Shown here in pieces: positions 1-10,300 of a stretch of DNA of 22,703 nt. Each line of letters begins with the position of its first letter. Within the stretch, counting starts at the first letter, position 1. The stretch is taken from contig PS015048.1 of the NCBI GenBank assembly GCA_048213135.1, forward strand, positions 68,889 to 91,591, in the 5' to 3' direction. Origin of the DNA: Reclinomonas americana ATCC 50394 (taxonomy: Eukaryota; Jakobida; Jakobea; Jakobida). The translations under genes and the position numbers were made by a program. The notes under the pieces are model-generated. The model was given only the letters and a program-made list of their open reading frames with translations, was not told where the DNA came from and did not search any database.

Positions 1-1441
1 GATTGTGAGCTGCGCGTCTTCAGCTCGGCTCGGCAGCGCGGCGAGAAGAGCCACCGGCGAGTCGACAACTTGGACAGCAACAGCATCCTCCGCAACATTG
101 CCCGCGTGAACGCCGAGGCCTCACGCCTGGGTGGCGGCACCGACTTCCCGTTCGACTACATCACGGGCATGTTGCAGGAGGATGCCGACGCGGTGGAGCC
201 GGTGCAGACCATGGTCATCCTCTCCGACATGCAGTTCACCAACCTGTCGCAGTCGGTGAGCAGGTCCGGCGACCTGGCCTCCATGTTGCGCGAGTACCGC
301 GAGCGTCGCAACCCGAACATGCTCTTTGTGTCGGTGGACCTGCTGGGCTACGCGCAGCGGCCGGAGGAGCTGCGCTCGCGCGAGCTCGGCCAGTCGCCGA
401 ACAACCTGCAGCTGTCTGGCTTCTCGCCGTCGGTGCTCTCGTTCATCGCCAACCGCCAGCTGAACCAGGTCGAGCGCATCTACGAGAGACGAGTGACGCC
501 GGCGGAGTGCGAGGCCATGGTGGCGGTGTTGAANNNNNNNNNNNNNNNNNNNNNNNNNNNNNNNNNNNNNNNNNNNNNNNNNNNNNNNNNNNNNNNNNNN
601 NNNNNNNNNNNNNNNNNNNNNNNNNNNNNNNNNNNNNNNNNNNNNNNNNNNNNNNNNNNNNNNNNNNNNNNNNNNNNNNNNNNNNNNNNNNNNNNNNNNN
701 NNNNNNNNNNNNNNNNNNNNNNNNNNNNNNNNNNNNNNNNNNNNNNNNNNNNNNNNNNNNNNNNNNNNNNNNNNNNNNNNNNNNNNNNNNNNNNNNNNNN
801 NNNNNNNNNNNNNNNNNNNNNNNNNNNNNNNNNNNNNNNNNNNNNNNNNNNNNNNNNNNNNNNNNNNNNNNNNNNNNNNNNNNNNNNNNNNNNNNNNNNN
901 NNNNNNNNNNNNNNNNNNNNNNNNNNNNNNNNNNNNNNNNNNNNNNNNNNNNNNNNNNNNNNNNNNNNNNNNNNNNNNNNNNNNNNNNNNNNNNNNNNNN
1001 NNNNNNNNNNNNNNNNNNNNNNNNNNNNNNNNNNNNNNNNNNNNNNNNNNNNNNNNNNNNNNNNNNNNNNNNNNNNNNNNNNNNNNNNNNNNNNNNNNNN
1101 NNNNNNNNNNNNNNNNNNNNNNNNNNNNNNNNNNNNNNNNNNNNNNNNNNNNNNNNNNNNNNNNNNNNNNNNNNNNNNNNNNNNNNNNNNNNNNNNNNNN
1201 NNNNNNNNNNNNNNNNNNNNNNNNNNNNNNNNNNNNNNNNNNNNNNNNNNNNNNNNNNNNNNNNNNNNNNNNNNNNNNNNNNNNNNNNNNNNNNNNNNNN
1301 NNNNNNNNNNNNNNGAATGCCGGCACCGCAGCTGGTGCTGTCGTTGCTCGCGTTGGAGACGAGCAGGCCATGGAGGTGGAGGAGCTCGAGGGAGCAATGA
1401 GTGTGGACGAGGAGGGCGAGGCTGATGAGGCGGTCGTGTAG
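1..1441 (+). CDS. vWA-domain protein of TROVE/Ro60 type, C-terminal part
   Basis: The reading frame is open from the left edge (frame 1), so the N-terminus lies outside the window. The visible part reads as the C-terminal half of a von Willebrand A fold: a GGGTD motif at about base 133, the strand VILSDMQF at about 214, then LREYRERRNPN, FVSVDLLGYA and LSGFSPSVLSFIA by base 453. This order (GGGTD, SDxxx, RNPxxxxxxxD, GFSxxxxxxI) is what I know from the vWA half of TROVE/Ro60 proteins, which bind Y RNAs and misfolded RNA. A DUF2828-type vWA protein is the main alternative. N fills 534-1314, but joining the flanks keeps the frame (aa+g gives Lys). That yields 219 visible residues and an acidic tail ending DEEGEADEAVV. 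The RNA-binding half is not in view, so RNA binding is inference. Confidence 0.7.
534..1314. other. run of 781 N inside the vWA gene
   Basis: This is an assembly gap. The codon broken at its left edge (aa) and the first base on the right (g) make one Lys codon, and the frame then runs to a stop at 1439-1441. The gap may therefore contain no missing coding sequence. Confidence 0.8.
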
Positions 1442-1659
1442 GCGAGCGAGACAGAGAGACGAAGAAGAGGGGGAGGATACATATATAATGAAACTTTAAT
1501 AATGATATCAAACTTCTGGAGCCATCGCTGTGGTGCCTGCCTTGATCAGGAGCATGATCCCGAAGGAGGGAGGGAGAGAGAGAGCGATGAGTATACACTG
1601 ATGATGAAGACGAACGCAGTAACGCAGTTCGTTTACAGTGTTCTCTTCATTGTCCACAG

Positions 1660-2450
1660 ATGTCTTCGCGCGGGTTCCCACCACCCCCCGCTGCCTTCAC
1701 CACGGGTCTCGGCGGCGCGTCGTCTGTGCTGGATCGCGTGCGCAGCTTCCTGCCGACACTCGCAGCGGCGAACGAAAGCCTGCTGGCCGATCCGAGCAGT
1801 CGCGGTGTTGCCGATCCCGAGTCACATGTGCGCTCCGCGTCGCACAGCGGCGGTGATGATGACGACGACGAGGAGGAGGAGGATCCAATGCAGGCAGAGG
1901 ACGAGGACGACCCCATGGGCGAGGAGGAGGACGACGACGGGGCGCAGGCTGTGGAGATGGCAAGTGCACATTCACATCACCAGCCGCCCCTTCTCTTTCC
2001 CCCATTGGTTCGAAACTCACGCGCACGTCATCATATCACACAGTCACTGGCGCTGGGCGTGTACATTACATCATCGTCCTCGTCCTCATCGTCAGCCGGA
2101 GAGGAAGACGAGGACGAAGATGAAGAGGCAGGGGAAAAGCAGGCAGGTGCGAACGATGGTGACGAGGGAATGAGACCAGCAGGTCGCAGAAGACGGCTGC
2201 GTTTGCCCACGGCGGCCTCCTCCGCCGCCGCCGGTCACGCCTCCTNNNNNNNNNNNNNNNNNNNNCACCACCGCGCATTGAAGTACTGGGCGGTGGTGCG
2301 GGCGACGAAATCGAACAGGTGGAGAGGCAGAGGCGGCAAGCGCGGCGGGCGGCGCGCAGCGAGCGACGAAGGCGACGAGCGGCGCAGCTAGATGCACTGC
2401 GGCGCTCCTCGCAGTTTGTCAATGAAGAGATGTCGTCGTCGTCGTTGTAG
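1660..2450 (+). CDS. NOPCHAP1: NOPCHAP1 (C12orf45)-like acidic protein
   Basis: Proposed exons are 1660-1963, 2096-2245 and 2266-2450, with the 20-N run between the last two closed. This gives 212 residues. Near residues 22-40 it carries VLDRVRSFLPTLAAANESL, which resembles the conserved segment of human C12orf45/NOPCHAP1 (LDxVxxFLPxxxxANExL). A long Asp/Glu-rich stretch follows, then RLRLP, then PPRIEVLGG, which matches the IEVL element near the C-terminus of that family. The last 50 residues are Arg-rich and likely helical. NOPCHAP1 links box C/D snoRNP core proteins such as NOP58 to the R2TP chaperone machinery. The intron 1964-2095 (132 bp, GT..AG) has no in-frame stop, so it could be retained. 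The ATG directly follows a CACAG, so a 5' untranslated exon or spliced leader is possible. Identification rests on short motifs recalled from memory. Confidence 0.6.
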
Positions 2451-2868
2451 ATTGGTGTAGGAGGGCGGGCAGGCGGCGTGTGACGAGCGGTTCAATGATG
2501 CGCTCCAGTTGGTGCGTGGTGCGCTCGAGACGCTGCAGTGCGGGCGCCGAGGACGCGAGGGTGCTGCTGCTGCTGCTGGGCGTGGTGTCGATGCGCAGCA
2601 GTGCCGCTTGNNNNNNNNNNNNNNNNNNNNNNNNNNNNNNNNNNNNNNNNNNNNNNNNNNNNNNNNNNNNNNNNNNNNNNNNNNNNNNNNNNNNNNNNNN
2701 NNNNNNNNNNNNNTGCTTCCTGAATGGCGGCGAGCCATTGATCTGCCACAAGAGAGAGTGTTACACGCGTGCAGTGAAAGAGAGAGAGGAGTGTGCTGTC
2801 GACTGACCGCGCACAGTGGGCGACAAGTCGGCAGCAGCAGAAGGCGACGAGGGACTGTGGTAGTTCAT
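2419..2868 (-). CDS. small unknown Ser/Thr-rich helical protein
   Basis: Exon 1 is 2868-2808; a 65-bp intron (2807-2743, donor GTCAGT) follows; exon 2 starts at 2742. The 103-N run (2611-2713) closes in frame as AIQEA-QAALLRI, giving a 93-residue protein. It has a short Ser/Pro N-terminus, a helix around RDQWLAAIQEAQAALL, a Ser-rich linker, a second helix LQRLERTTHQLERIIEPLV, and a Thr-rich tail. The two-helix, roughly 90-residue build recalls small subunits of helical-bundle complexes, but I do not recognise the family. The start lies 18 bases after the stop of the sphingomyelin-synthase-like gene on the same strand. The last 32 bases overlap the end of the convergent NOPCHAP1-like gene. Confidence 0.6.
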
Positions 2869-2886
2869 TTTGTTCTCTCTGCTGTT

Positions 2887-4049
2887 TCACATGCGTGTGT
2901 TGGTGATGACAGTGGAAGGACGACGGACCAAGGGCTCGCCGTCGTCTTGCACGTCGACGTGTGGCTGCTCCAACCAGCGCACTGCGCATTGCAGCAGGCG
3001 CCACACACCACCGAGCACCGGAGTGCCGCGATCGTGCGCGTCCACCTGGCTCGGAATGGACAAGTGATAGAGATCCCACAGCAGCAGTGTCAGCACCAGC
3101 GCAATCAGCACGTCTGCCACACGAACGAGTGAGTGAGTGAGGAGTCACAGTGCACAAGTCGCAGCAGCAGCGGCAGACCGATGGTGTAGTGGTAGCGACA
3201 TGACAGGAGGAGCGCCATGCCAGCAAAGCTGAACAACCACGCGACGACATGCGACTGCACAGCTGCGAATGAGCAGCAGCGGAGCGGAAGGGGAGCACAC
3301 ACACGCACAGTCGACTCACCAGCCGCGACTTGGAGTACGACTGCCAGGCGAGAGTCATCAGCAGGAAGTGCACCGTGTGCCCGGAAAACATCAAGTCTGT
3401 CGTGAGACACAAAGTCAGACTCCCTCTTCTCTGCCTCTTTCTCTCGCGCGCGCAAGGCCGCACCTCCACAGCTCCAGAACGGAAACCTCGACACAGTCAT
3501 CCACACGGCGCCCCACACGGTGGCGGGACACTCGGAGCCACAGTGGTTGCATCGCGGATCGGGATTGTTGAGCTAGTCAATGAATGAATGAGCGCGGGGT
3601 GATTGGATAGGATTCATCATGTATGTGAGTGCCGCTCACCGAGGTGGAGATAATGGTCACAGCGCGCGAGAACAACAACACTCCGTCAATCACCATCCAC
3701 CGGATGGCCACTGCCCACCGCCGCGAGTCCAACAACAAGAAGCGCGCGCCAGTGACCAACATAAACAGCACCAGCACATATGTCGGCAGCTGGCTGCTGC
3801 TGCCAAAGTACCTATGTGCGTGTGCGTATGTGTGAGCGCGTGTGTGTGAAGCGTGTGTATGTGTGCGAGAACTCACGGGATGGCATCGTAGCCGAGATCT
3901 GGCAACACGGGGAACGGATCACGTGGAGGCCATCCGGCGCCCTTGGGCATTCTCCACATGGCCACGCCCGAGCTCACATCGTTGACCACGTAGGCCACAA
4001 AGAAGAAGATAAAGGCCGCCCAGAAGCGCCTTGCGGTGCCCACCATCAT
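2887..4049 (-). CDS. sphingomyelin synthase-family (PAP2_C) phosphotransferase
   Basis: Six exons (4049-3877, 3811-3640, 3572-3464, 3396-3320, 3254-3179, 3113-2887) are split by five introns of 65-67 bp and give an intact 277-residue protein. About six membrane segments are visible, as is usual for the family: FWAAFIFFFVAYVVN, TYVLVLFMLV, VAIRWMVIDGVLL, VHFLLMTLAW, WLFSFAGMALLL and VLIALVLTLLLW. CGDLMFSGHT (residues 150-159, C3-type motif) spans the exon 3/4 junction. HYTID (199-203, C4-type motif) spans the exon 5/6 junction. The expected catalytic residues His158, His199 and Asp203 are all present. The family moves phosphocholine, phosphoethanolamine or phosphoinositol onto ceramide or diacylglycerol in Golgi or plasma membrane. 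The head-group donor cannot be told from sequence. The residues before HYT are RY rather than the HD of animal enzymes. Two adjacent ATGs (4049 and 4046) are possible starts. Confidence 0.93.
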
Positions 4050-4107
4050 CCGTCGACGATCACGCGCGCAGGACGACACAGTCCTCTCTCTGTCTTGTCT
4101 TCGTTGC
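4050..4107. promoter_or_regulatory. 58-bp divergent intergenic region (SMS-like / RecG)
   Basis: Only 58 bases separate the start codon of the minus-strand SMS-like gene from the RecG start codon. Both core promoters and both 5' leaders must lie here or inside the genes. A CTCTCTCTGTCTTGTC tract at about 4084-4099 is the only notable element; no TATA box is visible. Confidence 0.6.
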
Positions 4108-7100
4108 ATGAGCGCGCTGGTTGCGCTGTTTGGGCGACTGGCCTCTGCGCTGCCGTCATTACGTGGGCGGCCACGACTGGCATCGGCAGTGTCGCGCTTG
4201 CTTGGCTCGCCCACATCGACGCCCGACGAAGGTACCGTGCATGCCAATCGGGTGTGCGATCTGGCGCTCTTTCTTCCGGTCAGCGCACGCACTGTGCTGC
4301 GAGCAGGTAGGTGTGGAGGACGGCAGATAGAGAGACGGGCACTGACGCGCGCCTCCAGGCTCGGGGGTGCTCGATGCACAGACGCATCCACCAATGTCGA
4401 CGGTGACGCTGACGATGAAAGTGACGGCGTATGTGCAGCATCCGCGACGCACGCTGGTGCATGGAGTGACGACGCAAGGGCAGCAGGTGCACGTGGTGTA
4501 CTTTGCGCGAATGCCCATGGGCTACATCCACAAGCAGTTCCCGCGGGATCAGCTGCGCGTGGTCACCGGGCGCGTCAAGTTCTTCCAGCCGCACTCGTGT
4601 TGCGTCTTGCCGCGTCTCGCCGGTCTCTCTATCTCTCTAACTAACTGTCTCTCTGTGTGTGTGATGCGACAGTGGTGCTGCCGATTGTGAGCATCTCACA
4701 CCCGACGTATGTGGGTTCACCAGAGACGACTGCTGCTGCTGCCGCCACCGAGCCACCATTACCCGAGTCAGCAGGCGAAGGCACACTGGCAGCAACCAAG
4801 ACGAAGACGAGGAAGACGAGGAAGCAACAAAAGGCGCCAACAGAGGACCTTACTGTAGACTCCTCCTCCACAACAACATCGGAGGAGCAGCCGGTTCCAG
4901 TGTATCCGCTCACCGCCGGGCTGAAGTCGTCGGTGTTGCAGACGTTGATCCGCGAGGCCATGGATCAGTCGGTGGTACCGCATCTGCAGCGCGTGGAGTG
5001 GTTGTCGCCGACCTTGGTGTGTGAGCGACAGTGGATGTCGTTCACCGACGCCTTGCGGTGCGTGCACTTTATGGATGCGCACGGCAGCTCGAATGACGCC
5101 GCAGCCAAGGCGCAGCGCGAGGCGGCACGCTCCCGACTGGCATTCGACGAGCTCTTTGCACAGCAGTTGGCGTTCTCCGTGGCCCGACACGAGCGCATGC
5201 TGGAGGCCGACGCGCGTCAGACCCTTCAACAGAATCGTGTGACACTCAGTTTCGCTGAAGTGCAGGAACGAGTGCCGCTGATCAAGCGTGCAGCTGCCGC
5301 CCTCCCGTTTGCACTGTCGCCCGGGCAGGAGAGCGCCGTGTGCGAAATCGTGTCGGACGTGCTGCACGGAACAACGACGCGCACACCGATGTGTCGCCTC
5401 CTGCAAGGCGATGTCGGCTCCGGTAAGACCGTGGTGACGTTTCTGGCGGCCCTGGCTGCCGTGCACACCGGTGGGCAAGTGGCACTGATGGCTCCGACCG
5501 AGTTNNNNNNNNNNNNNNNNNNNNGCTGGCCTCCCAACACTTTTCCACGCTCTCCAGATTCGCCGGCCCCATTGGTGAGGCATGCTCTGGCACGCCCGCT
5601 CACCGCTCACTGCATACCCACTCTCTCTTTTAATCGCCATGAGCGCAGATGTGTCGGTGCTGCTGCTGACGGGTCGTCTCGGTGTGCGAGCACGCCGCGA
5701 CGCGCTGGCTCGCATCGCCGACGGACGAGCGCAGATTATTATCGGCACCCACGCTCTGTTTCAGCACTCTGTAGTATTCCACACTCTCGCGCTGGCAGTC
5801 ATCGACGAGCAGCAGCGCTTTGGTGTGCGACAGCGCATGTCGCTGACCGATAAGGGCGCAGTGCACCGCGTACACGTGCTGGCCACGACCGCCACACCCA
5901 TTCCACGCACCCTCATGCTGGCGGCGTACGGTGACATGGATGTGACGCGCATTCGTGATCGCACACGACCGCCAGTGGAGACAGTGGCGCTCACCGCCGG
6001 CCCCAAGGCCATGGAGTACGCACTGGCGCAGGTGCTGGCGGCGCTGAAGCGGGGTGAAAAGTCGTACTGGATCTGCCCGCTGATCGAGGACAGCGAGATC
6101 TCGCCGCAGCTGACGGCCGTCACCGAGCGGCGAGCGTGGCTGGAGAAGCGGCTGGCGGAGAGCTCGCCCACCACGACGGTGGCGCTGGTGCATGGGAGAC
6201 TATCGTCGGAGGAGAAACAGCGAGAAATGGACTCGTTTGCGGACGGTGATGCTGCGGTGNNNNNNNNNNNNNNNNNNNNNNNNNNNNNNNNNNNNNNNNN
6301 NNNNNNNNNNNNNNNNNNNNNNNNNNNNNNNNNNNNNNNNNNNNNNNNNNNNNNNNNNNNNNNNNNNNNNNNNNNNNNNNNNNNNNNNNNNNNNNNNNNN
6401 NNNNNNNNNNNNNNNNNNNNNNNNNNNNNNNNNNNNNNNNNNNNNNNNNNNNNNNNNNNNNNNNNNNNNNNNNNNNNNNNNNNNNNNNNNNNNNNNNNNN
6501 NNNNNNNNNNNNNNNNNNNNNNNNNNNNNNNNNNNNNNNNNNNNNNNNNNNNNNNNNNNNNNNNNNNNNNNNNNNNNNNNNNNNNNNNNNNNNNNNNNNN
6601 NNNNNNNNNNNNNNNNNNNNNNNNNNNNNNNNNNNNNNNNNNNNNNNNNNNNNNNNNNNNNNCTGGTCGGCACCACGGTGGTGGAGGTGGGCATGGATGT
6701 GCGTCTCGCCACGCTGATGGTCGTGGAGCACGCGGAACGGTACGGCCTCTCGCAGTTGCACCAGCTGCGTGGTCGCGTCGGCCGCTCCGGCGATCGACCG
6801 AGTCGATGCATTCTCATGGCGTCCGAGTCGGTGTCGACGAGCTCCGAGGCCACCGAGCGATTGCGCATTATGGAGTCGACTCATGATGGGTGTGTGTGCG
6901 CGTGAATGAGAAAGGTCGCGTGTGTGTGTGGCTCATGTGATGGCAGTTTTGTGATTGCTGAACGAGACTTGGCATTCCGAGGGCATGGCGAGGTTCTCGG
7001 AACCAAGCAGGTGTGTGAGGGGTTCGGAGGGGAGGCGGGGGGAATGGGTGTGTTTCTCATTCGACAACACGCAGAGTGGAGCGGTGGACTACCGCATCGC

Positions 7101-7334
7101 CCAGCCAGGTGACCCCGCACTGTACGAGGAAATGACGCTGGCGCAGGAGCATGCTCGGCAGCTGGTGGAGGTGGACCCGCACCTGGACAACTCGCCACGA
7201 GGCAAGGCCGCTCGCACGCTGTTGGAGGTGTTTGTGAAGCATGAAGCGTTGCAGTTCTTGCGGTGAGTGCTGCATGTTTTGGCGTTGTGTGGTGGTGCTG
7301 CGCTGAGCAATGTGTGTGTCGCAGGTCGGGGTGA
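4108..7334 (+). CDS. recG: ATP-dependent DNA helicase RecG, probably organelle-targeted
   Basis: Exons are 4108-4306, 4359-4598, 4673-5574, 5649-6259, 6663-6889, 6947-7010, 7075-7262 and 7325-7334. Closing both N runs gives exactly 806 residues. The Arg-rich, acid-poor start ([13 protein letters not shown]...) looks like a mitochondrial or plastid leader. An OB-fold wedge region (about residues 80-160, [15 protein letters not shown]) follows, after a low-complexity insert YPLTAGL and [17 protein letters not shown], then Walker A GDVGSGKT (392-399), motif Ia [77 protein letters not shown], and the C-terminal [18 protein letters not shown] element. RecG unwinds and regresses stalled replication forks and branched DNA. 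Motif II is DEQQ instead of the usual DEQH. The donor of intron 2 (GTTGCG at 4599) is atypical and was chosen by phase. Confidence 0.97.
5505..5524. other. 20-N placeholder inside RecG motif Ia
   Basis: Joining the flanks turns gagtt + gctggcc into Glu-Leu-Leu-Ala, giving APTE-LLA-SQH, the expected RecG motif Ia. The placeholder therefore replaces no bases. Confidence 0.85.
6260..6662. other. 403-N run inside RecG motif V
   Basis: The flanks read DGDAAV on the left and [10 protein letters not shown] on the right. Joined, they give the canonical RecG sequence across this point with no missing residue, so the run looks spurious. Confidence 0.85.
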
Positions 7335-7375
7335 TATGTGATGAAGTTGACAACATCTCCAGTTCTTTGTTGTTT

Positions 7376-10300
7376 ATGGTGGAAGAGGATTTGCCGTCAC
7401 TGGCGGGTGAGTGGCGTATTTCCCCTCGTCACCAATCTATCATGTTCGATTGAAATTCAAACCCGGTTGTTTCATGATTAGTATTGTAATATGTCAGAGA
7501 TGTACATATGCATGGGTACGGTATGGAATAATAAGCTTAGAAGGAGAGGTTTTCTTGCTAATGTCAGTTGGTTGCCTTCATTGGCGTGTGCAGTGTGTGG
7601 CGTGCGTGTCGTGTCGTGTTTCGGATCGTGACTGGTTGTTTTGCTGCAGTGTCTGATGGTGGGTTTTCGGAAAATCCTGTTACGAGCTCGTATTGTCTCG
7701 CTGCCGGATCGTCATCAATTTATTTTTGCTTCTTGTGAGAGCAGACCGTGCGAGAGATTGCCATGAACGCAGCACTTGGTGTCCGTGATTATGTTGTTGA
7801 CGACGAAGACTGTGACAGTTCTGATGAGGAGGAACCTGAGGATCAGGTTGACGATGACACCGCACCCATCATCAAGTTGCGTTTGTCGTCTAACCTGTTG
7901 TTTGTACTGTGGATCCTCCACTATTATGTGACTTAAATATCGTGCTCGTCGCAGGAACCCCGAGTTTTTAAAATGTCGTTGTCGCAACCAGTCTCGCGCA
8001 CCACTGCCTCTTGAGTCAACTTATGGAGTTCTGCCAACGCGAAACAATCAGCTGGGAAGAGTTCAAGAACTGTGTGAATAGTTGGTTCCTGGATATCAGT
8101 CGTCGACCTGCGGGGTAAGTCAATTATTGTCTCGTCATTGCGCAATCTCGGTAATGAGACTTGATATCGATGTTTGCTGTGGACATTGCTGTGTTCAGTT
8201 CCGTTGTTTGGGAAGTCGAGCGCGGCAATCGAAAACGAAAATGCGTTCGTTTTGAGACCAAGAAGAAGAACAAGGTGGTTCGACGATGGTTACGTTTCTT
8301 GTTGGAGAAGCGAGAGCGAGGAATGCAATTGGTCGACGCAATCGTGGACGGCGGTATTCAAATGTTCAAGCACTTTGACATCAGCGCGACTTCGTCGATA
8401 CTCCGCTTCATGAAATGGAATGGCGTCAGACTTGTCGAGAACGCCGAAGTTGTACGTATACGTGTATCTTCTGCGAGTCCACTGTTTAACCGCTGAATGC
8501 TGACTCTATTGGCGTGTGCGGTTTGCAGCGCGCAACTGTCGAGGAGTTAGCGAAAACGCGGAATGACATCATGCACAAGATTGATGCGTTCCCGAGCAGT
8601 CGATGGAGAGCACTACGTCGAGATCTTGTTGGACCGACAGAACAAGAGCGTGCATTTGGCGTACGCGCACATGCGCCAATGGTGGCAGCGAATCCGGTGC
8701 CCGGAGCAGATGCACCATGGCCAATCGTGGCAGTGGGTCCGGCCGTGGAGGCAGAGGCAGATGTGCACATTGTTGTACAACCGCCGGTCGCGAATCCGGA
8801 ACCCGGAGCAGGTGCACTTCTGGTGGCACCGGCAGCGGATCCGGAGCCAGTAGCAGATGATGCACCAATGGTGGCAGCGGGTCCGTTGCCCGGGGCAGAT
8901 CGTGATGGCCGCATGCAGCTTTGGGCGAGGTTTCTGCGGGGCTGCGCAAACGTCGACACAAGAGCCGTTGATGAAGCGATCCAATACCTGCGCGACATCC
9001 GCGACGCCGTCGGGCCTCATGCCGACCTGGAAGGCAATGACGCGCAAGCTGCAGGTAATCATGTTGCTGTGTTTCGCGTGCCCAACTCCAGCTCCGAATG
9101 CGTGTTGATTAACCCGAGCTCGCCGTGATGTAGGTGCAGCTGTTGCCCGTGTCGGTGCCAGGCAAACGCATCCCTCGTTGGATGCTTTGTGGAGTCGAAT
9201 TGCCGGGGATGCTGCGCATAATGCAACTCTCGATGACATTTATCAGTATTTTGTTGCTACTTAAACCTCTCTTGTGCCCAGATGCACTCGTGTTCATCTG
9301 TTCGCATACGCAGGTGGGAGAGAACAAACGACCTGCAAAAGCCAGCTTCAGCCTTGCTTTTCTGGTCAGCGTGAGCGTTGTTCTACTACTGCTGGCTTTC
9401 ATTCCCACAGAGAATCTCGGATCCTGGTTGACCACGACGGGGAACGGCCAAGTCTTCGTCACAACGGGGTCCGACAACGGCGCACAAGTCACGGTGCTAG
9501 CGACCATGGTCCTGAAATTCAACGCTCTCAGAGCGCAATGGAGAAGTTTGTCGCTTACGCATAATCTCTCCGAGTGAGTTCATTGTAATCCTTCGCGATC
9601 GTGCTAACTTTGTCCACACGGCAGTTACCATGGTGGAGAACCACGATACTCATCTCTTCAGGAACGAAACAATGCTCGACATGGATACTGAGTTGTGGCG
9701 GCTTTGTGGTGCATTGATGTTAGCTGCTCGCATCGTCTACTTTGCTTCGCGTCTGACAAACACGTCGACTTTGTGTGAGGTTAGATGATCCCCTGATTGG
9801 CAACGCGCTTGGTTCATCGTGCACTGCATTGTGGGGACTTGGGATTGGTCCGTATAGTTGCTTTCCTCGGTTATGCTCGAGCTCAGGACCTGCTGATCAG
9901 ATGTATGTCATGCAGCTATCTCTGTCATTGCAGCTGCTGCCGCGTTCTTTTGCCTTGCCGCCGAGTTTTTCTTGCTTCAGATGATTCCGTGGCGACACAT
10001 TCGCACATGTTTCAAGTCGACTCCGTCACAATTGGTCAGTTACCATCTGTTTGTACTCTTCACTTGCACGTCAGCCGTTCTTATCTGACAGTGCAATGCA
10101 TCAATGCAGGGCCGCAAGTCCGGCTGCTGCTGCAACTTCTGGTCCGCGTCGAAAATGGCGACACATGCGACGGTATACATGTGCATATGCATATGCTACG
10201 CGCGCTGCTCTGTTTTCATTGCGGCTGCTTTGATGTACACCCGCAGACATCGCTGATATTGTCACTGGCCCTGGCGTGCTTCAACGGTGCGTTTGGTAGC

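Noticed and set aside
6260-6662. Reading the N runs as hidden introns
   Set aside because: Short 20-N runs behave the same way, none of the edges shows GT or AG splice signals, and closing them restores known motifs.
7325-7406. N-terminal extension of the membrane-protein gene in frame before 7376 ([14 protein letters not shown])
   Set aside because: The frame is open, but it starts exactly at the RecG acceptor and has no ATG; the first ATG in frame is at 7376.
9134-9577. A 147-residue open frame with two hydrophobic stretches
   Set aside because: It runs through two good introns (9246-9313 and 9371-9410) and does not fit the phase of the exons on either side; the alternative frame links them consistently.
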